Assembly (NCBI GenBank): GCA_030740295.1
Contig: JASLXP010000548.1
Span: forward strand, 1-25,563
Length of the DNA stretch: 25,563 nucleotides
Direction: 5' to 3'
DNA from: Planctomycetota bacterium
GTDB taxonomy: Bacteria; Planctomycetota; PUPC01; JACPCR01
The notes beneath the pieces are model-generated. The model saw only the letters and a program-made list of their open reading frames with translations. It did no database searches and was not told where the DNA came from. A program made the position numbers and the translations under genes. Shown in pieces: positions 24,490-25,563 of this stretch (its first letter is position 1; each line of letters begins with the position of its first letter).

Positions 24490-25563
24490 TTACTGCGCCC
24501 CCACGTCGTAGCACCAGAGCGTGTTGTGGTAGCGCAAGTAAAGTCGTCCATCAAGGAGGACGGGGTGGGCCCAGGCATCGTTTCTCCGCGCATCGACCAG
24601 CTTGAGCTTTCCGGTCAACTCGAATCCGTCCGATTTTGGATTCAGCAACACCACCTGCCCGCCTTCAAAGAGGCCAAAGATTCGGCCATCGGCCCAGAGG
24701 GTGGCGTTGGAGGCGTGCCCTGGCTTTCGTGGTTTTAAGCGAGGCATATCGAACAGCGTTTCGCCGGTTTTCCCGTCGATGCCGTGGAGGGTTTTGCTGG
24801 TCTTGCAGCCGTTGGCATAGAGACGGCCGTTGAGATACAGGCAACACCCCGTCAGCGTATCGACCTCCGAATGCCATGCGAGCTCGACCCGGCTGCCCGG
24901 AGGATCGCCGATGAGACGAAACTTCGATGCGCCCGGACCATCGGGCGCCACGAAGAACACAGTACCGTCGGCGTAAACCGGGGTGGAAACGGCCGCGCCC
25001 CACCGGGTCTTCAGGGGTACTTTCCATTGAAGTTTCCCTGTATCGGCATCCACCCCCCAGGCGTGCGGGTTGGTGTAGTTGACCAGCATCCGGCGACCCC
25101 GGTATCGGAACAAAATGGGCGAAGAGTAGGCGGCTTTTTCGCCGGGAATGGGTTCGGAGGTCCAGACTGTTTTGCCGCTTGCTTTATCCAACGCCGCCAT
25201 GAGGGCCGTGGAGCCGGCAGGCGTCACGATCAGTCGCGGGCCGTCCACCAGGAGATTCTCGCTGATGCCCCAGGTAATGTTCTTGCCGCCGAATCGCTGC
25301 AGGATATTCACCGACCAGCGTTCTTTACCCGTTCCGGCATCGAACGCCGCCACCCGACCGTGGGCATTCATATGATAGAGAACGCCCTCGGAGATGGTGC
25401 CACAGGCCCGGGCCCCGGGATAGGATCTGGTCCACGATCTGCCGTTGGTTGTCTGCCACTTCGGTTTTCCGTTCAGGTCCAGTGCAAAGAGAACAAGGTC
25501 CTGTTCGACGTCGCCGGTGATGTAGATCGTTCCCTCGTGAATAATCGGACACGACCAGCCGCG
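24490..25563 (-). CDS. PQQ-binding-like beta-propeller repeat protein (5' end beyond window)
   Basis: The frame is open to the last base of the window, so 357 residues are visible and the N-terminus is missing. An internal Met (25371) is not the start, because 64 further in-frame codons lie upstream and carry propeller-like sequence (IYITGDVEQDLVLFALD, GTISEGVLYHMN). The chain is a series of blades of the type YxNxxGRVAAFDAGTGKERW, ending with RLYLRYHNTLWCYD. Proteins of this kind are usually periplasmic or secreted; some hold PQQ dehydrogenases, others are scaffolds such as BamB-like proteins. No PQQ-specific residues are assigned. Confidence 0.85.
   Translation of the reverse strand, partial: RGWSCPIIHEGTIYITGDVEQDLVLFALDLNGKPKWQTTNGRSWTRSYPGARACGTISEGVLYHMNAHGRVAAFDAGTGKERWSVNILQRFGGKNITWGISENLLVDGPRLIVTPAGSTALMAALDKASGKTVWTSEPIPGEKAAYSSPILFRYRGRRMLVNYTNPHAWGVDADTGKLQWKVPLKTRWGAAVSTPVYADGTVFFVAPDGPGASKFRLIGDPPGSRVELAWHSEVDTLTGCCLYLNGRLYANGCKTSKTLHGIDGKTGETLFDMPRLKPRKPGHASNATLWADGRIFGLFEGGQVVLLNPKSDGFELTGKLKLVDARRNDAWAHPVLLDGRLYLRYHNTLWCYDVGAQ

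Overview
This 25.6 kb window is GC-rich bacterial chromosome from a Gram-negative organism. A KDO transferase (kdtA/waaA) implies lipopolysaccharide. A very large one-transmembrane-segment Ser/Thr kinase, GH84-like and GH172 (DUF2961) enzymes, a CBM9-like module, a PQQ-type propeller and several secreted proteins of unknown role recall Planctomycetes, Lentisphaerae, Verrucomicrobia or related candidate phyla. That taxonomic call is an inference from gene content. I see no rRNA, tRNA, CRISPR array, prophage or complete insertion sequence.

Layout. 38-1.4 kb (+): an orphan antitoxin-like gene followed almost directly by biotin synthase (bioB). 1.4-5.7 kb (-): a possible 27-codon micro-ORF, adenosylhomocysteinase (ahcY), SAM synthetase (metK) and kdtA. 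kdtA overlaps metK by 14 bp, so these two at least are co-transcribed, and metK plus ahcY form two steps of the activated-methyl cycle. 5.9-9.2 kb: a secreted GH84-like enzyme with a CBM9-like module (-), divergent from a sugar phosphate isomerase/epimerase (+). 9.5-12.7 kb (+): a receptor-like Ser/Thr kinase with its own sigma70-like promoter. It converges on a pxpA-like 5-oxoprolinase subunit A gene (-). 13.8-18.4 kb: a GH172-family protein (+), an ABC ATPase without its permease (-) and a sodium:solute symporter (+). 18.4-22.4 kb: a decayed gene fragment, a small exported protein, an exported parallel beta-helix protein (+) and an exported GH-like protein with a C-terminal sugar-binding-like domain (-). 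23.1-25.6 kb (-): a DegT/DnrJ/EryC1 PLP enzyme and a PQQ-like beta-propeller protein cut by the window edge.

The gene set suggests a carbohydrate scavenger: exported hydrolases and binding modules, a symporter and an isomerase for the released sugars, and a kinase whose extracytoplasmic domain resembles a lectin-like fold.

The most unusual DNA is between genes. Heptanucleotide tandem arrays of three sequence families abut gene starts and stops; in three cases the stop codon itself lies inside the array. A second class is large palindromic, MITE-like elements, three of them packed into the 733 bp gap at 22352-23084, one apparently inserted into another. A third item is a roughly 100 bp relic at 18442-18540 that matches the C-terminal domain gene segment of the GH-like protein at 20309-22351.
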